NCBI RefSeq assembly: GCF_001894805.1
Contig: NZ_BCWX01000007.1
Location: forward strand, 87,721-151,720
DNA: 64,000 bases
Direction: 5' to 3'
Source of the DNA: Rhodococcus globerulus NBRC 14531
GTDB lineage: Bacteria; Actinomycetota; Actinomycetes; Mycobacteriales; Mycobacteriaceae
Shown here: positions 36,124 through 44,843 of the stretch, in pieces
Layout: every line of letters begins with the position of its first letter
How positions within the stretch are numbered: the first letter of the stretch is position 1
Notes under the pieces: model-generated
The model's input: the letters and a program-made list of their open reading frames with translations, nothing else
Database searches by the model: none
What the model was told of the DNA's origin: nothing
Made by a program: the position numbers and the translations under genes

Positions 36124-36771
36124 CTAGGCCGGTTCCGCCACTAGCGCACCGGGGCGACTTCTTCCGAGGAATACCGCAGAAGCGAACAGGAAGAACAGTG
36201 CGCCGACAAAGGTGCCGATGTTCGCCACGTTGGGATCAAGCGTGTTCCCGTCTTTCAGAATGAACGAACCGACTGCGGACACGCCAAATGCGATAGATCC
36301 GAGAGCGTTGAGCCACACACTTTGCCATTCCGCCGATCGAGACGCCCAGCGCGTATTCGAGCGCCACAGCATGAGTATCGCCAGAAAACTTGACGCCAAG
36401 AACGCAATCGACCCCTCGGCGTCGGGATTCCACACGAGGTTGATCTCTCCACGAACATTGAGCGTGCGCATAGCTGATCCGGTGCTGATATTGAACATGA
36501 TGGTGCCGAGCAATTGCACCGCTGCAGACAACCACACAACGCGTACCGCAGGCCTACCCGAATCAGTGATGATGACGGGACCGGCGAGCGCCAATTGAAC
36601 AATCGCCGCTGCGGTGAAGAACCACGACCCGACAAAGAAGAGAAGATTCACGAGCGTTGCTCCGAAAAGCGACGACAAGTAGGGGGCTGAACCAAGCGCA
36701 AAGAGCGTCGATCCGATCACGAAGCCCCAGGACTGTACGCGAAGTGTCGGATGAATCAGCATGCGCTGCAT
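36124..36771 (-). CDS. Conserved membrane protein of unknown function
   Basis: 215 residues with about six predicted transmembrane helices: residues about 14-32, 38-62, 77-96, 120-137, 155-172 and 183-203. No signal peptide, catalytic motif or recognised domain. It reads leftward, ending 40 bp from the operon operator, and its start may be ATG 36771 or 36762 (MLIHPTLRV); no good ribosome site distinguishes them. Because the operator lies between its stop and the operon, it is probably a separate unit. Confidence 0.7.
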   Translation of the reverse strand: MQRMLIHPTLRVQSWGFVIGSTLFALGSAPYLSSLFGATLVNLLFFVGSWFFTAAAIVQLALAGPVIITDSGRPAVRVVWLSAAVQLLGTIMFNISTGSAMRTLNVRGEINLVWNPDAEGSIAFLASSFLAILMLWRSNTRWASRSAEWQSVWLNALGSIAFGVSAVGSFILKDGNTLDPNVANIGTFVGALFFLFASAVFLGRSRPGALVAEPA

Positions 36772-36918
36772 TGTAGTTCAATGGAAGTGCGATACCCGGC
36801 ATTTCTGCTGTGCGCCACACTCCGTTCACCCGGCTCGTGTTCAGTTGCAGAGGCGATACTCTCGCTCACTCATTCACTCGGATCGTCGGGCACGTTCCTG
36901 CCCGTGAAGGGAATCACC

Positions 36919-38016
36919 ATGGCCAGCGTTACTTTCGACCGCGCAACTCGTTCATACGGGGGAACCGATCGACCCGCACTCGACCAACTCGAGCTGGATA
37001 TCGCAGACGGAGAGTTCCTTGTACTCGTCGGGCCGTCGGGCTGCGGGAAATCGACGTCTCTGCGGATGCTTGCCGGACTCGAACCCGTTGATTCGGGCCG
37101 AATTCTGATCGGCGATCGTGATGTCACCGATGTGGAACCGCAGCATCGCGATATCGCGATGGTTTTCCAGAATTACGCGCTCTATCCACACATGAGCGTG
37201 GGAGCAAACATGGGCTTTGCCCTCAAGATTGCCGGGGTTCCGAAGCAGGAACGGGAAGCTCGAGTGCTCGAAGCCGCCCGAGTGCTGGATCTCGAGCAGT
37301 ACCTCGATCGCAAACCGAAGGCACTCTCGGGTGGGCAAAGGCAACGAGTTGCCATGGGTAGGGCCATTGTTCGCAATCCCCAGGTATTCCTTATGGACGA
37401 GCCGCTGTCCAATCTCGACGCCAAACTGCGAGTGCAGACTCGAACGCAGATTGCCTCCCTGACCCGCCGACTCGGTGTCACCACCGTGTACGTCACCCAC
37501 GACCAGGTCGAAGCGATGACCATGGGTGATCGTGTTGCGGTACTCAAAGACGGTGTGTTGCAGCAGGTAGATACGCCTCGCCGCCTGTACACGAGTCCCG
37601 CCAACATCTTTGTTGCCGGATTCATCGGCTCACCCGCCATGAGCTTCATCGATCTCGACCTCGACGACGGTGAGATGTCACTCGGCGGGACGGCGTACCG
37701 CGTTCCACGTTCCGTCGCCGATGCCTCACTGACTCCCCACGTCACAGTGGGTATCCGGCCGGAGTCGTTTGTGCGGGTGGACAAGGGAATTACCGTCGTT
37801 GTCGACGTTGTCGAAGAACTGGGCGCCGACGCATTTGTCTACGGCCACACCATGATCAACGGCAAGCGCCATGAGTTGGTGATTCGCGAGGAAGGAAATA
37901 GTGCGCCGCCGATCGGCTCACGATTCGACGTTCTTCCCGTAGCCGAAAGCATGCACCTCTTCGACCCGACCACCGGCACCCGCCTGTCCACCGATGACAC
38001 CGCTGTGCACGTGTAA
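36919..38016 (+). CDS. ugpC: ABC transporter ATP-binding protein, UgpC/MsmK family
   Basis: 365 residues. Walker A GPSGCGKST, Q-loop FQNYALYPHMSV, signature LSGGQRQRVAMGRAIV, Walker B VFLMDEPLSNLDAKLR, H-loop YVTHDQVEAMT. The C-terminal ~120 residues form the MalK-type TOBE/OB domain. Start MASVTFDRATR at 36919; the frame is open further left but homology begins here. It is separated from the permease genes by HAD and DeoR genes on the other strand, but belongs to the same solute class. Energises uptake through the permeases at 39924-41734. Confidence 0.88.
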   Translation: MASVTFDRATRSYGGTDRPALDQLELDIADGEFLVLVGPSGCGKSTSLRMLAGLEPVDSGRILIGDRDVTDVEPQHRDIAMVFQNYALYPHMSVGANMGFALKIAGVPKQEREARVLEAARVLDLEQYLDRKPKALSGGQRQRVAMGRAIVRNPQVFLMDEPLSNLDAKLRVQTRTQIASLTRRLGVTTVYVTHDQVEAMTMGDRVAVLKDGVLQQVDTPRRLYTSPANIFVAGFIGSPAMSFIDLDLDDGEMSLGGTAYRVPRSVADASLTPHVTVGIRPESFVRVDKGITVVVDVVEELGADAFVYGHTMINGKRHELVIREEGNSAPPIGSRFDVLPVAESMHLFDPTTGTRLSTDDTAVHV

Positions 38017-38028
38017 GCCCTGATTCTC

Positions 38029-38066
38029 GAAGGTCCCGCCGCAGTTTCGTGTGCGGCGGGACCTTC
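38029..38066. terminator. Bidirectional hairpin terminator
   Basis: A perfect 15-bp stem GAAGGTCCCGCCGCA / TGCGGCGGGACCTTC with an 8-base loop, located between the convergent ABC ATPase and HAD genes. Confidence 0.8.
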
Positions 38067-38072
38067 ACGTCT

Positions 38073-38762
38073 TCAGATCGACTGCAATTCGAGCGACGCT
38101 GCTCGCCCAGCGACTAACTCCTCGAGGTCCGTGACTGACTTTCCGGCCAACGTCGCCCACAGGACAACGCCTGGATCTTCCCTCAGACTCACCATGTTCG
38201 GCACGCCCACTGCGACGGCGCCCGCGGCAATCGCCGACGCCAATCCCGGAATCGAGTCCTCGATCGCCACAACCCGATCCATGGAAATCGGGCCGGTCAG
38301 CGCCGAGAGATCTGTTCTGGCCCGCAAGTACGGCTCCGGGTGCGGCTTACCGTGCTCGACCATGTCTCCGGTAACCATCAACTGAAATGTTCCCGGTGGG
38401 AGCGCGCTCGCAACAGCCTCCGCCAACGGCGCCTCGCTCATCGTCACCAACACACTGGGTATTCCGGCGTCGCGAACCTGCGCCAACAACTCACGGGCAC
38501 CCGGACGCCACTCGATGGACTGCCGAACACCCGCCACGACGGCGGCCACCAGTTCATCGACTATCTCGCGGATCGTGAGATCCGCCCCCGCCGCGCGAAG
38601 GATCGCAGCAGAGTCGGGCAAGGCCTTCCCCACCAGTGCTGTTGCCTGTTCGTCAGACCACTCCACCCCGTACCTCGACATCAAGGCACGCTCCGCCGCA
38701 AACCAACTCGGCTCGGTGTCCACCAGTGTGCCGTCCATGTCCCAGAAGACCGCTTGCAGCAT
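38073..38762 (-). CDS. HAD-IA family phosphatase
   Basis: 229 residues. Motif I DMDGTLVDTE, motif II VLVTMSEAP, motif III/IV region HGKPHPEPYL and VAIEDSIPGLASAIAAG. The cap domain is helical (C1), as in beta-phosphoglucomutase or sugar-phosphate phosphatases. Its ATG overlaps the DeoR stop by one base, so the two are coupled. In a glycerophosphodiester-uptake locus it might dephosphorylate a sugar or glycerol phosphate, but this is a guess. Confidence 0.85.
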   Translation of the reverse strand: MLQAVFWDMDGTLVDTEPSWFAAERALMSRYGVEWSDEQATALVGKALPDSAAILRAAGADLTIREIVDELVAAVVAGVRQSIEWRPGARELLAQVRDAGIPSVLVTMSEAPLAEAVASALPPGTFQLMVTGDMVEHGKPHPEPYLRARTDLSALTGPISMDRVVAIEDSIPGLASAIAAGAVAVGVPNMVSLREDPGVVLWATLAGKSVTDLEELVAGRAASLELQSI

Positions 38763-39580
38763 CAGGACTTTCCTTCCTCTTGTAGCTCAACACGATCGGA
38801 TCCAACGACGCGCACCACAACACCCTGTGCACGGATATCCTCGATAATCCCCAGTGGTGCACCGTCATCGGTGATCAACTCGTCGATCACGTCCCAACCA
38901 CACACTCGATGTAGCGAGGTGTGCGCCAATTTGGAACTGTCCATCAGGAGAACCCGCCGACCGGCACACCGAATCATCTCCGATTTGAGCCGAACGACTT
39001 TCTCTTCCTGGTGATACATGCCGTCGCGATCAGCACTCGACGTCGAGAAGTACAGAGCGTCGACGCGCAGTTCGCGCACGGCCTTGGCTGCACCCTCGCC
39101 GACAAACGATTCATGACCGGAATCGAAGTCGCCGCCGATAGCGGTCACCGAAATGCCGGTCACTTCGGACAGTTCACGAAGTGAGGGCAGATAGTTCGTC
39201 ACAACCCGAAGTTCTTCGATCTCGATCAAGTGGCGGATCATGTGGGAGGCGGTGGTGGAATCGTCGAGCATTATCACCTGCCCCGGAGCAACCTCGGTGG
39301 CAGCAGCAGCGCCGATCGCCAACTTTTGTTCGGTGGCGATGCGACGCCTCAGCGGTGCTGCAATCTCGTAACTGCTGGTTCGTTCGATGCTGACTCCGCC
39401 CCTGAACTTTCGGACTATTCCGCGGCGTTGAAGTTCGTCGAGATCACGGTGGACCGTCATCAACGACATATCGAAGTGAGCGGCCAGCGATTGTGCGGAC
39501 GCCGATTCATCTGCCATCAAGCATTCGAGAATGCCGTCCAGCCGTTCTTGCCTGGTGTGGGTGATCAATCGTCGACTCAT
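38762..39580 (-). CDS. DeoR-family transcriptional regulator
   Basis: 272 residues. N-terminal DeoR HTH: ERLDGILECLMADESASAQSLAAHFDMSLMTVHRDLDELQRRG, then the ISOCOT-like sugar-phosphate sensor domain (VIMLDDSTTASHMI, TNYLPSLRELSE, DALYFSTSSADRDGMY). Such regulators respond to phosphorylated sugars or glycerol-3-phosphate. It is divergent from the Ugp-type permease operon and likely controls it through palindromes in the 343-bp intergenic region. Confidence 0.9.
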   Translation of the reverse strand: MSRRLITHTRQERLDGILECLMADESASAQSLAAHFDMSLMTVHRDLDELQRRGIVRKFRGGVSIERTSSYEIAAPLRRRIATEQKLAIGAAAATEVAPGQVIMLDDSTTASHMIRHLIEIEELRVVTNYLPSLRELSEVTGISVTAIGGDFDSGHESFVGEGAAKAVRELRVDALYFSTSSADRDGMYHQEEKVVRLKSEMIRCAGRRVLLMDSSKLAHTSLHRVCGWDVIDELITDDGAPLGIIEDIRAQGVVVRVVGSDRVELQEEGKS

Positions 39581-39923
39581 CCAAGACCTTGCTGTAGCTG
39601 GTGTGATTACGAGTCATTTATATCACTCTTCCTGATATGAATGCTCGATGAACGAGTCGAGAAGCTTAGGCATGACAAACTGAAACTTCAGCTCGGTCAC
39701 CGCCAGAACCGCAGACGCATAATTAACTAAATCTGCTGTGTAACAGCAGATTTAGAACGTCTCGTGGAGATTTCACACTCGCGAAATCTGCCCGTTTCGA
39801 CCATTTGACGACCATCCGCACGAGTGAAACGATCACTGCGATCAACGAAGACGTAACACCGTCGATGTGATCTTCACCGTCTCGCATCAAGAAAGCGACA
39901 CCCCCGGAAGAAATGGTCTCGAC
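39581..39923. other. Intergenic regulatory region (DeoR / permease operon)
   Basis: No credible gene. Holds an ATATCA-N7-TGATAT inverted repeat (39620-39638) 40 bases from the DeoR start, and a 13+13 palindrome at 39727-39755. AT content is clearly higher than in neighbouring genes, consistent with promoters for both directions. Confidence 0.6.
39727..39755. promoter_or_regulatory. Perfect 13+13 inverted repeat, probable DeoR operator
   Basis: CTAAATCTGCTGT and its reverse complement separated by GTA. It is central in the intergenic region and 168 bases before the permease start. An operator is the simplest reading; a riboswitch or attenuator hairpin in the permease leader is the alternative. 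Confidence 0.55.
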
Positions 39924-40880
39924 ATGTCGTTGACAACTCAACGCCCGGCACCGCCGACGGTCTCCGCCCCTGTGAGTCGCGGATCAACCCGGGGTCGCCC
40001 TACCCGAAGGCGTGAACGCAAGGGCTACAAGCTCTTTGTGCTCTTCACCTTCCCGAACCTGCTGCTGATAGCGGTCTTCGCATATTGGCCCGTTATCGGC
40101 AACATCTACCTCAGCCTCACTGAATGGGACATGATCGCGCCGACGCCGCTGTTCGTCGGCGTCGACAACTACACGAAGTTGCTGCACGATCCTGCGTTTC
40201 TCCGGGTGTTACGCCTGACCTTGGTATGGGTTGTTGCGATTGTCGGCATCAGCCTGAGCGTGGGACTGGCCCTGGCGTGCCTGTTCAATCGCCAATCACG
40301 AGGACGCGCAGCCGTTTCCGCTTTGGCATTTTCGCCGCACATCCTCTCGGGCGCGGCGGTGGCCGCGATCTGGTTGTTCATCTTCGATCCGAACTACGGA
40401 CTGTCCCGAGCGCTGTTCGGGTTGTTCGGAGCAGATTCACCACACTGGACAACCTCGAGTTCATGGGCGATGCCCGCGCTGATCATCGTCTCGATCTGGA
40501 AAGGTGTCGGCTTTGTAGCCATCGTCTATCTAGCTGCGCTTCAGTCGATGCCGGCCGACGTCCTCGAGGCGGCACGTCTCGACGGGGCAGGGGCATGGCA
40601 GACATTCCGCCACATCACCATGCCGCTACTCTCACCGACAACGTTCTTCCTCCTGATCACCCAGGTCATCAGCGCCTTTCAGTCCTTCGACGTCATCGCG
40701 ATGATGACCAGCGGCGGACCCGCAGGCGCCACAACCACTCTCAGCTGGTTCATCTACCAAGAAGGATTCAAGGCCTTCAGTGCCGGCACTGCCGCCGCCG
40801 GATCCATGGTGATGTTTGTCGTCCTGATGGGCGTCACAGTGTTCCAAATGCGATTCGTCGAGAAGAAAGTGCACTACTGA
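39924..40880 (+). CDS. ugpA: ABC transporter permease, UgpA/MalF type
   Basis: 318 residues with six transmembrane helices after a cytosolic Arg-rich N-terminus (TRRRERKGYKLF). The permease EAA loop is ADVLEAARLDGAGAWQTFRHITMPLL. Start MSLTTQRP at 39924. Its TGA overlaps the next ATG by one base. Together with the next gene it forms the membrane channel for the binding lipoprotein at 41788. Confidence 0.9.
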   Translation: MSLTTQRPAPPTVSAPVSRGSTRGRPTRRRERKGYKLFVLFTFPNLLLIAVFAYWPVIGNIYLSLTEWDMIAPTPLFVGVDNYTKLLHDPAFLRVLRLTLVWVVAIVGISLSVGLALACLFNRQSRGRAAVSALAFSPHILSGAAVAAIWLFIFDPNYGLSRALFGLFGADSPHWTTSSSWAMPALIIVSIWKGVGFVAIVYLAALQSMPADVLEAARLDGAGAWQTFRHITMPLLSPTTFFLLITQVISAFQSFDVIAMMTSGGPAGATTTLSWFIYQEGFKAFSAGTAAAGSMVMFVVLMGVTVFQMRFVEKKVHY

Positions 40881-41734
40881 TGTCCGCACCCAGCAGAACG
40901 ACAACCCCGAACAAGACGCGCATTCGATTTCGCTTGTCCTGGATCGGACTGGTTGTTGTCGGCCTCGTCTTTGCCATCCCGTTCTACTGGATGATCTCGT
41001 CGGCGTTCAAGCCGGAGAGCGAGATCTACCAGTGGCCACTGCAATTCGTCCCCAGCCGTCTGGCGTGGGAGAACTTCAGCCACGCGTGGAATGCCGTTCC
41101 GTTCGGCGACTTCTTCGTCAACTCACTGATCGTCACGATCGTCGGTGCCACTGCGAAGGTCACCTTGGCAGTGTTCAGCGCCTATGCCTTTGCCTTCCTT
41201 CCCTTTCCCGGCAAGAAGTGGATCTTCCTCGCGGTCCTGGGAGCCTTGATGGTGCCGGGGCACGTGACACTGTTGCTCAACTACATCACCATCGGCAATC
41301 TCGGAATGATCAACACCTACGCGGGGATAATCCTGCCTGGACTCGCGAGCGCATTCGGAACATTCCTTCTACGCCAGCACTTTCTGAGTCTCCCGAAGGA
41401 AGTCATGGAGGCTGCAGAGCTCGACGGCGCCGGACACATCCGCAAGCTGTTCTACTTTGCATTACCGATGTCAGTTCCGGCGGTTGTCACCGTTGCGCTG
41501 ATCGCTGTCATCGACGAGTGGAACGACTTCATCTGGCCTCTTCTCGTCACCAATTCCGTTCAGATGCGCACTCTTCCCATCGGTTTGATGGCACTCAAAG
41601 AGAGTGAGGGTGTTGACAACTGGGGCGCGATCATGGCCGGAACCACCATGGTTGTCCTCCCCATGCTGTTGCTCTTTCTCTTTGCCCAGCGGTTCATCGT
41701 TGCCGGGCTTGCCGGAGCGTCCGTTCGACGCTGA
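40880..41734 (+). CDS. ugpE: ABC transporter permease, UgpE/MalG type
   Basis: 284 residues, six transmembrane helices. N-terminal FAIPFYWMISSAFKPESEIYQWPLQFVP is typical of the UgpE/MalG side, and the EAA loop is KEVMEAAELDGAGHIRKLFYFALPMSVPAV. The start overlaps the preceding stop as TGATG. An open frame begins much earlier but lies inside ugpA. Confidence 0.9.
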   Translation: MSAPSRTTTPNKTRIRFRLSWIGLVVVGLVFAIPFYWMISSAFKPESEIYQWPLQFVPSRLAWENFSHAWNAVPFGDFFVNSLIVTIVGATAKVTLAVFSAYAFAFLPFPGKKWIFLAVLGALMVPGHVTLLLNYITIGNLGMINTYAGIILPGLASAFGTFLLRQHFLSLPKEVMEAAELDGAGHIRKLFYFALPMSVPAVVTVALIAVIDEWNDFIWPLLVTNSVQMRTLPIGLMALKESEGVDNWGAIMAGTTMVVLPMLLLFLFAQRFIVAGLAGASVRR

Positions 41735-41787
41735 TCAGTTTTCCGACCTTCCCCTGCCAGTTCAGCATCCTCCAGGAGATACCCATC

Positions 41788-43161
41788 ATGTCGTTTTTTG
41801 CCCGATCAGGCTCCGCGCAGAAACCTGTGAACATCTCTCGCCGCAGCTTTCTCACTGCTGCCGGTATGACCGCGATCGCACTCCCCGTACTCGCGGCGTG
41901 CGGAAACGCCGGCGGCACGGCTTCGTTCTCAGCACCGGACGTCAAGGCCCCCAGCGAATTTGCCGGGAGGACCAACGTCGTCATCTGGAGTCCGTGGTCG
42001 GGCAACAACCACGAGGTCTTCACCGGAGTCGTCGACGGATTCAACCGCTCACAATCCGATATCTACGCAGAAGTTCAGCAGTTCAACGGGTACGACGGCG
42101 TCACCGAGAAGATCGCCGCCGGACTCCAGGCCAGGCAGATCCCCGACATCGGCGTCTTCTCCGACGTCTCGTGGAACAAGTTCTTCCTCAACGACACACT
42201 CGAACCGCTCGGCGGATACTTCGACAACAACTTCGGTCCGAGCACGTTCAATGAGCGCCTGTTCACCGAGGGCGTTGTCCGCGGCGAGTCCTACTGGATC
42301 CCGTTCGGCCGATCGACACCACTGTTCTACTACAACAAAGAGATCTTCTCGTCCGCAGGTTTGCCGGATCGCGCCCCCGCCACCTGGGATGAATTCCGTT
42401 CGTGGGGAAAACAAATCACCGGCCAGAACTACAATGGTAATTCTCTGAAGATGCGCGCATACACCGGCGCCGACGACTGGTACATGCAGGGACTGCTCTG
42501 GAACTTCGGCGGATCGATCTCCGACGGACTCGACGTCACCGTGGACTCCGCAGCTGCAATTGCCGCCGCAGAGTTCGACCGGGCCGTGATCAACGACGAC
42601 AAGATCGCGTACCTCGCGCAGGAAATCAACAATGACTTCATCAACGGCCAGGTCGCAACCATCACGAACTCCACCGGATCACTGACCGGACTGATCAAGG
42701 GCGCCCAGTTCGAGGTCGGTGCCGGCTTCCTGCCTCAACAGACCACACACGGCGTGCCGACCGGTGGTGCCGGACTCGGAATCATGAAGAATGCCAGCCC
42801 GGAACGCAAGGAAGCTGCCGCGCAGGTACTCGCGTATCTGTCCGGCGAGGAAGCGTCGTCGACCTGGACCGTCGGAACGGGATACCTGCCCTCGACAATC
42901 TCCGCGGCAAACTCCACCAAGGTGCGTCAGGTCATGTCCGACAATCCGAACTACAAACTGGCCGTCGACCAACTCGAGCTCGCCCGCCAGCCTGACGCCG
43001 TTCGACGGTACGTCCAGAGCACCATCACGGAAATGCGCACCGCAATTCAGAAGCTGTACACCGAAAATGCCGACGCCGGCGCAACTTTGAAGGCAACGGC
43101 AACCAAGCTGCGCGCAGACACGGAATCCGTGCGCAAACTCTACGAAAGCAAGGTGGCCTGA
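41788..43161 (+). CDS. ugpB: Extracellular solute-binding lipoprotein, UgpB-like
   Basis: 457 residues. Twin-arginine signal (ISRRSFLTAAGMTAIALPVL) with lipobox LAAC, acylated Cys38. The mature part is a family 1 binding protein: VVIWSPWSGNNHEVFTGVVDGF, RSTPLFYYNKEIFSSAGLPDRAPATWDEF and LKMRAYTGADDWYMQGLLWNFGG. Followed after 2 bases by a glycerophosphodiesterase, which points to glycerol-3-phosphate or glycerophosphodiesters as ligand (as for mycobacterial UgpB). Confidence 0.88.
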   Translation: MSFFARSGSAQKPVNISRRSFLTAAGMTAIALPVLAACGNAGGTASFSAPDVKAPSEFAGRTNVVIWSPWSGNNHEVFTGVVDGFNRSQSDIYAEVQQFNGYDGVTEKIAAGLQARQIPDIGVFSDVSWNKFFLNDTLEPLGGYFDNNFGPSTFNERLFTEGVVRGESYWIPFGRSTPLFYYNKEIFSSAGLPDRAPATWDEFRSWGKQITGQNYNGNSLKMRAYTGADDWYMQGLLWNFGGSISDGLDVTVDSAAAIAAAEFDRAVINDDKIAYLAQEINNDFINGQVATITNSTGSLTGLIKGAQFEVGAGFLPQQTTHGVPTGGAGLGIMKNASPERKEAAAQVLAYLSGEEASSTWTVGTGYLPSTISAANSTKVRQVMSDNPNYKLAVDQLELARQPDAVRRYVQSTITEMRTAIQKLYTENADAGATLKATATKLRADTESVRKLYESKVA

Positions 43162-43163
43162 CC

Positions 43164-43892
43164 ATGCGATCCGAATCATTCACCTTGGTAGGCCATCGCG
43201 GCGCCATGGCTCACGCACCCGAGAACAGCATTGCGTCATTTCGTCTCGCCGAGGAGATGGGCGTCGACGAGATCGAACTCGACGTGCGCTTGACCGCCGA
43301 CGGCGTTGCGATCGTGCTCCACGACGCGACGCTCGATCGCACCGCCGCCGACGATTCCGGGCGTGGGCTCGGACCCGTGGCGGAACTCACGTTCGACCAG
43401 ATCAAAGACATCGAATTGGACTCCGGACGCGGCGTCCTGACCTTCGACGAAGCGCTCGACAACACCACGGTGACCTTGCAGGTGGAGATCAAGGCCATCG
43501 AGGTGGTGCCGGAACTCGGACGGATCGTGGTGGCGCGGCCGGAAGACGCTCAGCGCATTCAGTTCACGAGCTTCTCGGCCGAGGCTCTGCTCGCAGTTGC
43601 CGAGGCAGCACCGTTCATCCCGCGCGGATTGATCGTGTCGGCGTATCCAAGCGCCGACGCTCACCCGGCTGGTATCGAATCCGTTCTTGCGGCCACCGGT
43701 TCCGGCGCGTTCTACTGCGGCTGGGACGGCCTGACGGCCGACCTGGTCCGCGACCTCCATGAAGCCGGACTGCAGGTTCACGCGTGGCCCCTGCGCACTC
43801 CGGCAGATGCAGCACGAGCCCTCGAACTCGGAGTGGACGGCACGACCACGGATTTCCCGGGGGACGCCAGGGAGTGGCTCGACCGCACCTGA
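43164..43892 (+). CDS. Glycerophosphodiester phosphodiesterase
   Basis: 242-residue GDPD TIM barrel without a signal peptide, so cytosolic. VGHRGAMAHAPENSIASFRLA has the catalytic His, DEIELDVRLTADGVAIVLHDATLDRTA the metal Glu-x-Asp and second His, and TLQVEIKAIE the later Glu/Lys. The C-terminus GVDGTTTDFPGD is typical. It hydrolyses imported glycerophosphodiesters to glycerol-3-phosphate plus alcohol. Last gene of the uptake operon. Confidence 0.92.
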   Translation: MRSESFTLVGHRGAMAHAPENSIASFRLAEEMGVDEIELDVRLTADGVAIVLHDATLDRTAADDSGRGLGPVAELTFDQIKDIELDSGRGVLTFDEALDNTTVTLQVEIKAIEVVPELGRIVVARPEDAQRIQFTSFSAEALLAVAEAAPFIPRGLIVSAYPSADAHPAGIESVLAATGSGAFYCGWDGLTADLVRDLHEAGLQVHAWPLRTPADAARALELGVDGTTTDFPGDAREWLDRT

Positions 43893-43897
43893 CGGAA

Positions 43898-44659
43898 TTA
43901 CCCCCAGCGCGACTGTCCACCGTCGAGGGGGATGGTTGCGCCGGTCAGGTAACCGGCATCTTCGCCGACCAGGAAGACGACGGCACGCCCGATGTCGGTT
44001 TCGGGATCGCCGACGCGACCCAGCGGGATTCCCGCGACAAAGGCTGCCGCTTCTTCCGGGTTCTTGTCCATCCACCACTGCAGGGCCGGGGTCTGCGCGT
44101 GTGGCGCAACGTTGAGGACACGGATATTGTCCTTGCCCCACTCGCAGGCCGCAGCGCGGGTTAGTGCGCGCATGCCCTCCTTGATGGAGCCGTAGGCACC
44201 GTAGTTGCTGGCATCCCAGCGCACGGCCGCGGAGGTGACCATGTTGATGATGACGCCGCCGCCGCGGCTGTTCATGTGGGGATACGACGCCTGCATCATG
44301 CGCAGGGTGGCGAGCGGTCCCGTCGCGAAGGAGCGTTCGAAGTCTTCGTCGAGCACGCTGAGCAGCGGGCCGGGCTTGCAGTCGTTGGCGTTGTTGATCA
44401 GGATGTCGATTCCGCCGAACAGTTCGACGGTACGGTCCACGGCGGCGGTGATGTCGTCCTTCTTGCTGACGTCACACACGACTACCTCGCCGCGGGCACC
44501 GATGTCGGCGAGCAGCCCGCACGTGGTGTGGAGCTTGGACTCGGTGCGACCGGCTACCGCGATCTCGGCGCCTTCTTTCGCCAATGCCAAGGCAATGCCT
44601 TGCCCGATTCCCTGACCTGCACCGGTGATGAGTGCAACTTTGCCGTCAAGCGTGCCCAT
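43898..44659 (-). CDS. SDR-family oxidoreductase
   Basis: 253 residues. Cofactor loop TGAGQGIGQGIALALAKEGA; the usual NNAG is NNAN here (NNANDCKPG); active site NMVTSAAVRWD and YGSIK; C-terminal GATIPLDGGQSRWG. It sits opposite another SDR across a KstR2-like site, so it probably belongs to the late steroid regulon. It does not look like IpdF (Rv3559c). Convergent with the GDPD gene, 5 bases apart. Confidence 0.86.
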   Translation of the reverse strand: MGTLDGKVALITGAGQGIGQGIALALAKEGAEIAVAGRTESKLHTTCGLLADIGARGEVVVCDVSKKDDITAAVDRTVELFGGIDILINNANDCKPGPLLSVLDEDFERSFATGPLATLRMMQASYPHMNSRGGGVIINMVTSAAVRWDASNYGAYGSIKEGMRALTRAAACEWGKDNIRVLNVAPHAQTPALQWWMDKNPEEAAAFVAGIPLGRVGDPETDIGRAVVFLVGEDAGYLTGATIPLDGGQSRWG

Positions 44660-44747
44660 GTGATTGCTCCAATGTCCTGTTGCCTGCGGGGACTGGTCGA
44701 TTCTGGTGACTGCCGGTGTTGGTCGTCTACACTCAACGAACTAAGCA

Positions 44748-44765
44748 ACCAAGCATTTGCTTGAC
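44748..44765. promoter_or_regulatory. KstR2-like operator
   Basis: ACCAAGCATTTGCTTGAC contains CAAGCA-TT-TGCTTG, a perfect palindrome. ACCAAGCATTTGCT (44748-44761) matches the KstR2 consensus AnCAAGnnCTTGnT with one difference. It shares ACCAAGCA and GCTTG, at the same spacing, with the site at 10865-10882. It stands between two divergent SDR genes, 79 bases before the rightward start and 89 before the leftward one. Confidence 0.65.
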
Positions 44766-44843
44766 CCTATGACGACCGGCACTGTCGCGTCAATCACACT
44801 GGGCGGCAAATCGGCTCGGCCCCAACATCAGGAAGGCTCCACC

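Noticed and set aside
43898..44659. Assignment of this SDR as IpdF
   Set aside because: Sequence features (NNAN motif, GATIPLDGGQ end) do not match what I recall of Rv3559c; left as an unspecified SDR.
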